Source: UBA11579 sp039714215
Lineage (GTDB): Bacteria; Chloroflexota; Anaerolineae; Anaerolineales; UBA11579
Assembly (NCBI GenBank): GCA_039714215.1
Contig: JBDLJU010000081.1
Coordinates: forward strand, 1 to 11,976
Reading direction: 5' to 3'
DNA: 11,976 bases
Shown: in pieces, positions 1-6,735 of the stretch
Position numbering within the stretch: position 1 is the stretch's first letter
How the letters are laid out: each line of letters begins with the position of its first letter
Notes under the pieces: generated by a model
What the model saw: only the letters and a program-made list of their open reading frames with translations
Told to the model about the DNA's origin: nothing
The model's database searches: none
Translations under genes and position numbers: made by a program

Positions 1-171
1 GGTGTCGGTTGGTTGCGCTGGCGGTTCTTCGGGCAGCTCGTTGTGGTCAGTATTTTCCGCAGCGTTGCTGTCATTTGCGTTGTCGTTGGTGGGTTCTTGG
101 TTAGCGGTTCCAGAACATGCGCTCAGGAATAAAACTAAAATAACAAATCCGATCAAGATTTTCTTGTGCAT
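1..171 (-). CDS. Lipoprotein, N-terminal part only (runs off the left edge)
   Basis: The first 57 residues of a leftward gene are visible. It begins MHKKILIGFVILVLFLSAC, a lipoprotein signal peptide: two Lys, a hydrophobic core and a lipobox LSAC with the lipidated Cys at residue 19. After the Cys the chain is rich in Asn, Asp, Glu, Pro and Thr, a flexible linker as in many surface lipoproteins, so the mature domain lies outside the window. The ATG is preceded by AGGAGG about 5 bases upstream, on the minus strand, which fixes the start. The function cannot be told from this part. It would be exported, cut by signal peptidase II and held on the outer face of the cytoplasmic membrane. It is divergent from the aldo/keto reductase gene. 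Confidence 0.8.
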   Translation of the reverse strand, partial: MHKKILIGFVILVLFLSACSGTANQEPTNDNANDSNAAENTDHNELPEEPPAQPTDT

Positions 172-224
172 CTCGCCTCCTCGAAATTCAGCAGCGATGA
201 AAGGTGATGGTTTAGATTTTGTCT

Positions 225-243
225 ACACTCATTGTTTGAGTGT
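225..243. repeat. Inverted repeat in the lipoprotein/aldo-keto reductase gap
   Basis: ACACTCA and TGAGTGT form a perfect 7-bp inverted repeat around TTGTT. It lies about 54 bases before the lipoprotein start and just downstream (lipoprotein sense) of a possible TGCGATAAT extended -10, which reads ATTATC at 254-259 on the plus strand. It could be an operator or an mRNA hairpin in the lipoprotein leader. The role is inferred from position only. Confidence 0.4.
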
Positions 244-388
244 GCCTGATTCCATTATCGCAAATTTTATGGCAAAAGGGAAGAATGTTGGTGAAAAAGA
301 TATAGGGGTGCCAAACCTTTCTGTGCATCTGCTAATCATTTAAGGTATCATGGAGTTGTCTGGTCAAATATTGGTAAAGGACGAATCG

Positions 389-1369
389 ATGGAATATAGG
401 AAGCTGGGAAAATCTGGTCTGTCTGTCTCCCGCATCTGCCTGGGAATGATGAGCTACGGCACCCCCAAGTGGCGCGATTGGGTGTTAGATGAGGAGGCGA
501 GCCGGCCGTTTGTGCAGCGGGCAGTCGAACTGGGAATCAACTTTTTCGACACCGCAGACATGTATTCTTTGGGCGTCAGCGAAGAGGTCACCGGCAGGCT
601 GCTCAAAGAATTTACCCGGCGGGATGAAGTCGTGATCGCCACCAAGGTGTTTTTTCCGTTCACCGATAAGCCCAATGCTGGCGGACTTTCCCGCAAACAC
701 ATCTTCCAGGCGGTTGAGGATTCGCTGCGCAGGCTGGATACCGACTACATCGACCTTTACCAGATCCACCGCTGGGATTACACCACCCCAATTGAAGAAA
801 CCCTCGAAGCCCTCCATGACCTGGTCAGGTCTGGCAGGGTGCGCTACATTGGCGCTTCGAGCATGTTCGCCTACCAGATGAGCAGGTCGTTGTACCTGGC
901 GGACTTAAAAGGCTGGACGCGTTTCGTCTCGATGCAGAACCACTACAACCTGGTCTACCGTGAGGAAGAACGCGAGATGAACAGGCTGTGTATTGAAGAA
1001 GGTGTCGGGCTGATCCCCTGGAGCCCGCTGGCGCGCGGCTTTTTGGCAGGCAACCGCACCAAAGATAAGGGCGGCGAAACTATGCGCGCCAAATCCGACG
1101 ATTTCGCCCACAATATGTACTACCAGCAGGCAGACTTTGTGGTGCTGGATCGGGTGATTGAATCGGCGGAGAAGCGCGGGGTGACTCCCGCTCAAATTGC
1201 GCTGGCCTGGATGCTGCATAAACCCGGGGTGGTCGCCCCAATCGTCGGCGCCACCAAGTTAACCCACCTGGAACAGGCGGTTGACGCGCTGGAAATTGAA
1301 CTGCGTGATGAGGATCTCAAGGCTTTGGAAGAGCCTTATGTCCCCCACCCAGTATTAGGACACGATTAG
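389..1369 (+). CDS. Aldo/keto reductase
   Basis: A 326-residue NADPH-dependent aldo/keto reductase, the usual length for this TIM-barrel family. The start chosen is the ATG at 389: it has AAGGA 7 bases upstream and gives the typical family N-terminus MEYRKLGKSGLSVS. An ATG at 350 would add 13 unlikely residues. The catalytic tetrad is visible: D54 in FFDTADMY, Y59, K86 in ATK and H127 in YQIHRWD. C-terminal motifs match cofactor-binding loops (PWSPLARGFLAG near 212-223, VGATKLTHLEQA near 290-301). The overall pattern is like the YajO/YdjG-type soluble reductases. The true substrate, an aldehyde or ketone, cannot be read from sequence. It is followed after 48 bases by the O-methyltransferase gene, which seems to have its own promoter. 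Confidence 0.9.
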   Translation: MEYRKLGKSGLSVSRICLGMMSYGTPKWRDWVLDEEASRPFVQRAVELGINFFDTADMYSLGVSEEVTGRLLKEFTRRDEVVIATKVFFPFTDKPNAGGLSRKHIFQAVEDSLRRLDTDYIDLYQIHRWDYTTPIEETLEALHDLVRSGRVRYIGASSMFAYQMSRSLYLADLKGWTRFVSMQNHYNLVYREEEREMNRLCIEEGVGLIPWSPLARGFLAGNRTKDKGGETMRAKSDDFAHNMYYQQADFVVLDRVIESAEKRGVTPAQIALAWMLHKPGVVAPIVGATKLTHLEQAVDALEIELRDEDLKALEEPYVPHPVLGHD

Positions 1370-1374
1370 CACTC

Positions 1375-1385
1375 ACTGGTAAAAT
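1375..1385 (+). promoter_or_regulatory. Extended -10 promoter for the O-methyltransferase operon
   Basis: ACTGGTAAAAT contains a TGn extended -10 (TG at 1377-1378) and hexamer TAAAAT at 1380-1385. Transcription would begin near 1392, giving a leader of about 26 bases before the ATG at 1418. No convincing -35 is present, as is normal for extended -10 promoters. The same 11-mer, or its one-base variant, occurs upstream of two other genes in the window. Confidence 0.5.
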
Positions 1386-1417
1386 ACAGCCAGCAGTTAT
1401 CCAGATGAGGAGTTGTT

Positions 1418-2008
1418 ATGTTTAACACAATACCCGCCGCGGTGCTCAAGCAAATGAAGGTCTTGGAAGAAATTGATGCCAAGGACCGCCAGGACGGCAC
1501 GCCGAAGATCAAACGACTGCGCCAGGTACCGCCGGACAGCGGTAAGGTGCTCGCTTTTTTGGCTGCCGGAGTGCCCAAAGGCGCCTGGTTGGAGATTGGC
1601 ACCAGCGCGGGGTATTCGGCTTTGTGGCTCTCGCTGGCAGCTCGCCAGCGGGGGGCAAAATTGATTACTTTTGAGCTGCTCCCCGATAAGGTCAAGCTGG
1701 CCAAGGACACCTTCAAAAAAGCGGCAGTTGGGGACGTGGTGGAACTGGTGCATGGGGATGCTCGCGGCCATATCCGCGATTATGCAGAGGTCAGCTTTTG
1801 CTTCCTGGACTGTGAAAAAGAAATGTACCTCGATTTCTTCGAGTTGATCACCCCGAATTTGATCCCAGGCGCGCTGCTGGTGGCGGATAACGCGATCAAC
1901 CATGCGGACAACATCCAAGTTATGCTCGATAAAGCATTCGCTGATCCCAGCCTGGATAGTGTGATTATTCCGGTGGGTAAAGGGCTGTTGGCCTGCCGAA
2001 AAAACTAA
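1418..2008 (+). CDS. SAM-dependent O-methyltransferase (class I, COG4122-like)
   Basis: A 196-residue Rossmann-fold methyltransferase. The SAM-binding motif I is LEIGTSAGYSA at residues 58-68. The acidic residue at the end of strand 2 is E86 (ITFEL), followed by HGDA near 112-115. FLDCEKEMY (D131) and ADNAI (D157, N158) occupy the places of the metal-binding Asp/Asn residues in cation-dependent O-methyltransferases related to catechol and caffeoyl-CoA enzymes. It would transfer a methyl group from SAM to a hydroxyl of a small molecule, in the cytoplasm; the substrate is unknown. The start is set by GAGGAG at 1407-1412, 5 bases from the ATG. The next gene begins within 18 bases, so these two and the small gene after them probably form one operon. 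Confidence 0.85.
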   Translation: MFNTIPAAVLKQMKVLEEIDAKDRQDGTPKIKRLRQVPPDSGKVLAFLAAGVPKGAWLEIGTSAGYSALWLSLAARQRGAKLITFELLPDKVKLAKDTFKKAAVGDVVELVHGDARGHIRDYAEVSFCFLDCEKEMYLDFFELITPNLIPGALLVADNAINHADNIQVMLDKAFADPSLDSVIIPVGKGLLACRKN

Positions 2009-2026
2009 AACAGAGTGGAGAAGCTT

Positions 2027-3061
2027 TTGACTGGAAAAAAACTTAACCTGATCATCCCAATGGCGGGGTTTGGTACCCGCCTGCGACCGCATACATGGAG
2101 CAAGCCGAAACCGCTGGTTTCCATTGCGGGTAAAACCGTACTCGACCATGTGCTCGAGGTGGTTGCCACTGCCGCCGATCTTGAAGACTGCCAGCTGGCA
2201 TTGATCGTTGGCTATCTGGGCGACCAGGTGCGGGACTATATGGAAGCCAACTATCCGGAGGTCGAGACCCACTACTACCAGCAGGAAGAGATGCTCGGTC
2301 AGTCTCATGCGATTGCGATGGCGCGCGAGCAGCTGCAGGGCCCCACCCTGGTGTTGTTTTCCGATACGATCGTGGAAGATGATATGTCCTTCCTGCTCGA
2401 TCCGCAACAGCAAGAAGAGGCGGTCATCTGGGTCAGGCAGGTCGAAGACCCCCGCCGCTTTGGGGTGGTGGATGTTGGGCCAGACGGCTATGCGAACGGT
2501 CTGATCGAGAAGCCTGACAGCAAGGAAAATGACCTGGCAGTGGTGGGCTATTATTATTTTTCGAAAGGCGAAGATTTGCTGGCAGCGATTGACCGCCAGA
2601 TTAAAGAAGAGATCATCACCAAAGGCGAGTTTTTCATCGCCGATGCGATCAGCCTGATGCTGGAGGACGGCCTCAAGCTGCTGCCCAAACGGGTGAACAC
2701 CTGGCTGGATGCCGGCTTGCCGGACACGGTCCTGGAAAGCAACCGCTACCTGCTGGCGCACGGACGGGAGAACAACCCGACTTTGAAATCTGCAGAGGGT
2801 GTCACGATCAATGCTCCGGTTTATATTCACCCCAGTGTTGAAATCAGCGGGAGCACGATCGGGCCGCATGTCTCAATTGGGGCAGGCTGTAAGATTTCCG
2901 GCAGCACGATCTCCGATACGGTGATTGAGGCTGACGCGCAGCTGAGCGGCTGCGATCTGCAGCGTTCGCTGATTGGCGAACGCTCTGTAGTGAGCGGGGC
3001 ACAGGGCTCGCTGGATATTGGCGACGATTGTACGCTCGACCTGCAGGGACAGGCTGGTTAG
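2027..3061 (+). CDS. Sugar-phosphate nucleotidyltransferase with C-terminal left-handed beta-helix
   Basis: A nucleotidyltransferase of about 344 residues of the RmlA/GlmU/GalU superfamily, which joins an NTP and a sugar 1-phosphate to give an NDP-sugar for glycan or envelope synthesis. The N-terminal GT-A-like domain shows GFGTRLRP at 14-21 followed by KPKPL at 26-30, a metal-binding Asp in FSDT (D113), the EKP motif near 161-163 and WLDAG (D229). From about 262 onward, hexapeptide-like repeats (APVYIHPSVEISGSTIGP, then SIGAG) indicate a left-handed beta-helix. The start is uncertain: TTG at 2027 has GTGGAG 6 bases before it and is preferred, whereas an in-frame GTG at 2015 has no ribosome binding site. 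The nucleotide and sugar cannot be told, though a thymidylyltransferase-like role is plausible. Confidence 0.85.
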   Translation: MTGKKLNLIIPMAGFGTRLRPHTWSKPKPLVSIAGKTVLDHVLEVVATAADLEDCQLALIVGYLGDQVRDYMEANYPEVETHYYQQEEMLGQSHAIAMAREQLQGPTLVLFSDTIVEDDMSFLLDPQQQEEAVIWVRQVEDPRRFGVVDVGPDGYANGLIEKPDSKENDLAVVGYYYFSKGEDLLAAIDRQIKEEIITKGEFFIADAISLMLEDGLKLLPKRVNTWLDAGLPDTVLESNRYLLAHGRENNPTLKSAEGVTINAPVYIHPSVEISGSTIGPHVSIGAGCKISGSTISDTVIEADAQLSGCDLQRSLIGERSVVSGAQGSLDIGDDCTLDLQGQAG

Positions 3062-3063
3062 CA

Positions 3064-3312
3064 ATGACAACCAGCAGTGCGGTGAAGTGCTACTCAGGCG
3101 ACAGTTATGCTCAACGGCCGTGCAGCTTTTACTGGCAGGGAAATGAATACGCTGTTTCAGCAGTGATCAAGGAAGGCTATACCCCGCAGGGGAAGGTGTT
3201 TTTGGTACAAACCACGCAAGGTTTGTGGTTTAATTTAGCATACATCATCGAAGTTGATCAATGGCAAATCAACGAGAGCTGCCAGCCAGAAACTCCGATG
3301 AGCAGCTGGTAA
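3064..3312 (+). CDS. Small protein of unknown function (DUF6504-like?)
   Basis: An 82-residue protein whose ATG lies 2 bases after the nucleotidyltransferase stop, so it is probably translationally coupled; no strong ribosome binding site of its own is seen. The central part alternates aromatic and polar residues (RPCSFYWQGNEYAV, then LVQTTQGLWFNLAYIIEVDQWQI), which suggests a small all-beta fold. This resembles the pattern of the short DUF6504-type proteins (PxxFxWxGxxY, then a W-rich end), but I cannot confirm membership. No signal peptide or membrane segment is seen. It might act with the nucleotidyltransferase or simply ride in the operon. No function is proposed. Confidence 0.65.
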   Translation: MTTSSAVKCYSGDSYAQRPCSFYWQGNEYAVSAVIKEGYTPQGKVFLVQTTQGLWFNLAYIIEVDQWQINESCQPETPMSSW

Positions 3313-3468
3313 TTAATCTCTGGCAAGTACACTGCAATCCGCTTCGGCTTTTCGTCCTGGCGGGGAGGGCATTGTGCGCTGCTCGGAGGCTGCATGCTAT
3401 GAAAAAAATGAACAGGCTGTGGAACGGATCGTAAAATTTATTGGTAGGCTTTGATCCAGGAGGCTGAG

Positions 3469-5052
3469 ATGGAAAACCCATCAAATTCAAGGAAATGGAT
3501 TACCTGCGGGGTAATTGCTGTAGTTGTGCTTTGTATTGGGGCGGTGATTGCCTTTGGGGGGTTGGCCTGGATTGGTTCTCTGCTTGAAGATGTTCCCACT
3601 GGGATTGTGGAGAATGATTCCGTTGATGATAATGATTTCCCGACTCCCGATGCGTTGGGCGATACCACCAGCGGACTGGGGCCCACCCCAACGTTGGATG
3701 CCCAGGTAGGGAATGCTGCAATTCCGTTTGAAGCGGTGGTGCAGATCATTGCTTTTTATCTTGAAGATGGCGAATATGTTGAGGGTTGGACTGGCTCGGG
3801 GACGGTGATTACCCCGCAGGGTTTGATCTTGACCAACGCCCATGTGGTGCTGCCGGACCGCTATTTTGATGTCGATAAGCTGGCGGTGGCGTTTACTACC
3901 CAGGAAGATCAAGCACCAGAACCTGCATATTATGTGGATGTGCTGCAAGCAGATGCCGCCCTGGATATCGCGGTGCTCCAGATTACCAGCGACCTGGACG
4001 AAAATTCGATTAACCCCGCAGAGCTAAACTTACCGTTTGTGCCGCTGGGCAACGCCGATGACCTGCGGTTGGGCGACACGGTGACAATCCTGGGGTACCC
4101 CGGGATCGGCGGGGAGACGATTACCCTGACCCGCGGGGAGGTCAGCGGGTTCACCTCGGAAGCGGGCCGCGGCGACCGGGCTTTCATCAAGACTTCAGCG
4201 ACGATTGCGGGCGGCAACAGCGGCGGTTTGGCTGCCGACGAAAATGGCTATTTGATCGGGGTGCCGACCCAGTTAGGCTACGGCGGCGATGACCAGTTTG
4301 TCGACTGCCGCGTGCTGGCGGATACCAACCGCGACGGCCAGGTAAACGAAGATGATTCCTGCATCCCCACTGGCGGGTTTATTAATGCGCTCCGCCCGAT
4401 CAACCTGGCGATCCCGTTAATCGAAGCTGCACAGGAAGGCACGGTGCATGTCGTAGAAGGCTATGAAGCTCCCTTGCCCACAACAGCAGGTTTCCCCGAA
4501 GCAGGCGAAATCTTGTTCGCTGATGATTTCTCGACGGAGGATAATAATTGGGCTCTGGAGAGTGAATCAGGAAAAGTCTTTTACGCCAATGGGGAACTGA
4601 ATTTTCAATTATGGAGTGATTATGTTTTTCTCTGGCAATATCAGGAAGACAGTTATAGTGATGTAATTGTTGATCTGGATGTGTCTGTTGTTAGCCCTGG
4701 GGGGGATGGCGATTTTGGCGTGATTTGCCGCTACCAGGACAACGAAAATTTCTATGGTCTCGAAGTAAGCGAGGATGGTTATTACAGTATTTGGAAAGTA
4801 ATCGCTGGGGAAATTGAGTATATTCTTGAATGGCGCAACCTGCCTTTTGAGGTGGAGTATGCCAACAATATCCACATCAACGCCGCCTGTGTAGGCAGCA
4901 CCCTGTCTCTGGCCGTGGATGGCGAGCTCCTGGCAGAGGTGGTTGACAAGGACCTGAAAGACGGCAGCGCGGGGATGATTGCAGGGACCTACGAAGCAGC
5001 TGAATTAACAATTGGGTTCGACAATTTGGTGATCAGTGCGCCGGAGGATTAA
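3469..5052 (+). CDS. Membrane-anchored HtrA-like serine protease with EF-hand-like loop and C-terminal jelly-roll domain
   Basis: A 527-residue protein. The ATG is preceded by AGGAGG at 3458-3463 with a 5-base gap, better than the TTG at 3451. Residues 11-36 form one membrane helix, placing the rest outside the cell. A low-complexity Asp/Thr/Pro linker follows to about 80. The trypsin-like domain (about 85-325) has the full catalytic triad: H125 in LTNAHVV, D166 in ALDIAVL and S251 in AGGNSGG. An EF-hand-like loop (D285, N287, D289, G290, D296) lies between C280 and C298, possibly a calcium-binding, disulfide-closed insert. No PDZ domain is seen, unlike DegP/HtrA. From about 345 to 527, FADDFS and the beta-rich sequence after it resemble LamG/DUF1080-type jelly-roll domains, perhaps for carbohydrate binding. 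Likely role: an extracytoplasmic protease; the substrate is unknown. Confidence 0.88.
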   Translation: MENPSNSRKWITCGVIAVVVLCIGAVIAFGGLAWIGSLLEDVPTGIVENDSVDDNDFPTPDALGDTTSGLGPTPTLDAQVGNAAIPFEAVVQIIAFYLEDGEYVEGWTGSGTVITPQGLILTNAHVVLPDRYFDVDKLAVAFTTQEDQAPEPAYYVDVLQADAALDIAVLQITSDLDENSINPAELNLPFVPLGNADDLRLGDTVTILGYPGIGGETITLTRGEVSGFTSEAGRGDRAFIKTSATIAGGNSGGLAADENGYLIGVPTQLGYGGDDQFVDCRVLADTNRDGQVNEDDSCIPTGGFINALRPINLAIPLIEAAQEGTVHVVEGYEAPLPTTAGFPEAGEILFADDFSTEDNNWALESESGKVFYANGELNFQLWSDYVFLWQYQEDSYSDVIVDLDVSVVSPGGDGDFGVICRYQDNENFYGLEVSEDGYYSIWKVIAGEIEYILEWRNLPFEVEYANNIHINAACVGSTLSLAVDGELLAEVVDKDLKDGSAGMIAGTYEAAELTIGFDNLVISAPED

Positions 5053-5069
5053 TTTTTTGTGAGGGCTGG

Positions 5070-5083
5070 TTTATCATGATAAA
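5070..5083. promoter_or_regulatory. 14-bp perfect palindrome, candidate operator
   Basis: TTTATCATGATAAA is a perfect palindrome ending 6 bases before the -35 element at 5090. Its centre is about 48 bases before the predicted transcription start, a common place for an activator site. The binding protein is unknown. Confidence 0.45.
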
Positions 5084-5089
5084 TTGCCC

Positions 5090-5118
5090 TTGACGAATGA
5101 GGAGTTTCTTAGTATTGT
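5090..5118 (+). promoter_or_regulatory. Sigma-70-type promoter upstream of the glutamate dehydrogenase leader
   Basis: TTGACG at 5090-5095 and TATTGT at 5113-5118 are separated by the ideal 17 bases. This is the best-matched promoter I see in the window. Transcription would start near 5124-5125, about 220 bases before the glutamate dehydrogenase ATG. Confidence 0.6.
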
Positions 5119-5124
5119 ATGGGA

Positions 5125-5280
5125 AAATCTTCACAATCAGAGTTGCTGATGCAGAAGTTAGAGATACTCTTTCAACAGCAAATAGTTATCAAGTTTACAC
5201 GCGGGTGCCTCACCGAGGTGCCCGCTTATATATTGAAGCAGAGCTTCAAATTAATAAATACCGGGACAGCCCGGTTTTTA
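5125..5280 (+). ncRNA. Putative structured leader RNA or small RNA upstream of glutamate dehydrogenase
   Basis: The predicted transcript runs from the promoter at 5090-5118 to the intrinsic terminator ending near 5280, about 155 nt. It can fold into a series of hairpins. TTGCTG (5143-5148) pairs with CAGCAA (5176-5181) around an inner AGAG-ATA-CTCT hairpin. An 11-bp stem follows, GCGGGTGCCTC (5201-5211) with GAGGTGCCCGC (5215-5225), loop ACC, including two G-U pairs. Next is the perfect 7-bp stem TTGAAGC-AGA-GCTTCAA (5233-5249), and last the terminator. No good promoter is seen between the terminator and glutamate dehydrogenase, so readthrough control (riboswitch or attenuator) is plausible; a free small RNA is the alternative. 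I do not recognise a known RNA family. Confidence 0.4.
5260..5280 (+). terminator. Intrinsic terminator within the glutamate dehydrogenase leader
   Basis: ACCGGG at 5260-5265 pairs perfectly with CCCGGT at 5270-5275 around a 4-base loop, and T residues follow directly (TTTTTA, then TATTT). It stands between the promoter at 5090-5118 and the gene it should serve. Confidence 0.65.
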
Positions 5281-5343
5281 TATTTAAACGAGTCCGCAAA
5301 CTGGCGGAATAGTCTGTCAGAAATTTAAGGAGAACCATTAATT

Positions 5344-6630
5344 ATGTCTGAATTGACAAATGCTTTTCAAATGGCCCAGCAGCAGTTCGACGAAGTTGCC
5401 GAAATGCTCAACCTGGACCCGGATGTGCGAGAAATTTTGCGCTGGCCGACCCGTGAATTTAAGTTCCAGGTACCGGTGCATATGGACGACGGCAGCATCC
5501 GTGTATTCTCTGGTTTCCGTGTGCAGCACAGCGACGTGCGCGGTCCTTCAAAGGGTGGCATCCGCTTCCACGCATCCGAGACGGTTGACACCGTGCGTGC
5601 CCTGGCAATGTGGATGACCTGGAAATGTGCGGTTGTCGACATCCCGCTGGGCGGCGGCAAGGGCGGCGTGGTGGTAGATTCTGCTTCCCTGTCGACTGCC
5701 GAGAAAGAACGGCTGTGCCGCGGCTGGATGGGGCAGATTTACCGCAACATCGGCCCGCGCCAGGACGTGCCGGCTCCCGATGTGGGCACCACCCCGCAGA
5801 TGATGGGTTGGATGATGGATGAGTATTCCAAGCTGGTCGGCGAGTTCACCCCCGGGGTGATCACCGGCAAGCCGCTCGGCGGCGGCGGCTCTCTGGGCCG
5901 CACTGAAGCGACCGGTTTCGGCGTGGTCTACACAATCCGCGAGGCGATGAAGCACCTCAAAATGGATCCCAAAAAGGCTACTGCAGCGATCCAGGGTTTC
6001 GGCAACGTGGCGCAATACGCGGCGATCGGTTTTACCGAGCAGTTGGGCGGCAAAGTGGTCTGCGTTTCCTACTGGGACCGCGATGACCGCAAACCATACA
6101 CGGTCAGCAAGGATGACGGGGTTGACCCGCACTTCCTGATGTCGATCACCGACCAGTACGGCGCGATCAATAAGGACAAAGCCAAAGAGGCTGGTTACAC
6201 GATTGAAGACGACGAGGAATGGATCAAGAAAGACGTTGATGTTTTGATCCCCGCCGCTTTGGAAGGCCAGGTGAATGCCACCACGGTCAAGATGATCAGC
6301 GACAAGGTGAAGATCGTGGCGGAAGGCGCCAACGGCCCGACGACTCCAGAAGCCGATGCGGTCTTTGAGAAGAAGGGCGTCTTCGTGATCCCCGACTTTT
6401 TGTGCAACGCCGGCGGCGTGACGGTCTCTTACTTTGAGAGCGTACAGAATGATATGAACTACTACTGGGCGAAAGAAGAAGTGCTCGACAAGCTCGACTT
6501 CAAGATGACCAGCGCTTTTGAGGCAGTCTTGAACCTCTCCATGAAAGAGAAAGTGTTTATGCGCGATGCAGCATATATGGTTTCGATTGGGCGGGTGGTG
6601 CAGGCAATGCAGCTGCGCGGTTGGATCTAG
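5344..6630 (+). CDS. gdhA: Glutamate dehydrogenase (Glu/Leu/Phe/Val dehydrogenase family)
   Basis: A 428-residue enzyme of normal length for hexameric NAD(P)-dependent glutamate dehydrogenases. It interconverts glutamate and 2-oxoglutarate plus ammonia in the cytoplasm, linking nitrogen and carbon metabolism. The active-site residues are in place: K70 (SKGGIRFH), K94 (WKCAVVD), K106 (GGGKGGV) and D146 (PAPD). Their spacing of 24, 12 and 40 residues matches K89, K113, K125 and D165 of the Clostridium symbiosum enzyme. The Rossmann nucleotide-binding loop is QGFGNVAQ near 217-224, and the PDFLCNAGGV motif near 350-359 is typical. AAGGAG at 5327-5332 is 11 bases before the ATG, a little long. 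Expression probably depends on the long structured leader and its terminator. Specificity for NAD or NADP, and for glutamate over a branched amino acid, is inferred from similarity only. Confidence 0.95.
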   Translation: MSELTNAFQMAQQQFDEVAEMLNLDPDVREILRWPTREFKFQVPVHMDDGSIRVFSGFRVQHSDVRGPSKGGIRFHASETVDTVRALAMWMTWKCAVVDIPLGGGKGGVVVDSASLSTAEKERLCRGWMGQIYRNIGPRQDVPAPDVGTTPQMMGWMMDEYSKLVGEFTPGVITGKPLGGGGSLGRTEATGFGVVYTIREAMKHLKMDPKKATAAIQGFGNVAQYAAIGFTEQLGGKVVCVSYWDRDDRKPYTVSKDDGVDPHFLMSITDQYGAINKDKAKEAGYTIEDDEEWIKKDVDVLIPAALEGQVNATTVKMISDKVKIVAEGANGPTTPEADAVFEKKGVFVIPDFLCNAGGVTVSYFESVQNDMNYYWAKEEVLDKLDFKMTSAFEAVLNLSMKEKVFMRDAAYMVSIGRVVQAMQLRGWI

Positions 6631-6654
6631 GTTCAATCAAGATCAGAATTTCAA

Positions 6655-6691
6655 AAAGAGGCTGTCCCTTTGTTTTTGGGACAGCCTCTTT
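6655..6691 (+). terminator. Strong hairpin terminator after glutamate dehydrogenase
   Basis: AAAGAGGCTGTCCC at 6655-6668 pairs perfectly over 14 bp with GGGACAGCCTCTTT at 6678-6691, around a T-rich 9-base loop. It begins 24 bases after the stop codon. A-rich and T-rich flanks would let it work in either direction. Confidence 0.8.
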
Positions 6692-6694
6692 CGG

Positions 6695-6717
6695 CCTGGC
6701 GTTTGCCAGGTCTTTTT
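6695..6717 (+). terminator. Second tandem terminator before the GNAT gene
   Basis: CCTGGC and GCCAGG form a perfect 6-bp stem with a GTTT loop, followed by TCTTTTT. It is a classic intrinsic terminator only 3 bases after the first one. Its T run ends 1 base before the ribosome binding site of the next gene. Confidence 0.75.
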
Positions 6718-6735
6718 CGGAGGGATGACAAATTG

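Noticed and set aside
2..343. A 113-codon plus-strand frame at the left edge
   Set aside because: It overlaps, on the other strand, a convincing lipoprotein start with AGGAGG and signal peptide, and itself has no motif or ribosome binding site.
1397..2869. A 490-codon open frame on the minus strand across the methyltransferase and nucleotidyltransferase genes
   Set aside because: It is the antisense of two well-recognised genes, is rich in His/Gln/Arg without any domain pattern, and has no ribosome binding site. It is a shadow of GC-biased codons.
5097..5312. A 71-codon frame in the glutamate dehydrogenase leader starting at 5097
   Set aside because: Its ATG lies between the -35 and -10 elements, upstream of the predicted transcription start, so it would not be translated from that transcript.
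5548..6636. A 362-codon minus-strand frame opposite glutamate dehydrogenase
   Set aside because: Antisense shadow: low-complexity His/Arg/Ala sequence with no motif, while the plus strand has a complete enzyme with all catalytic residues.
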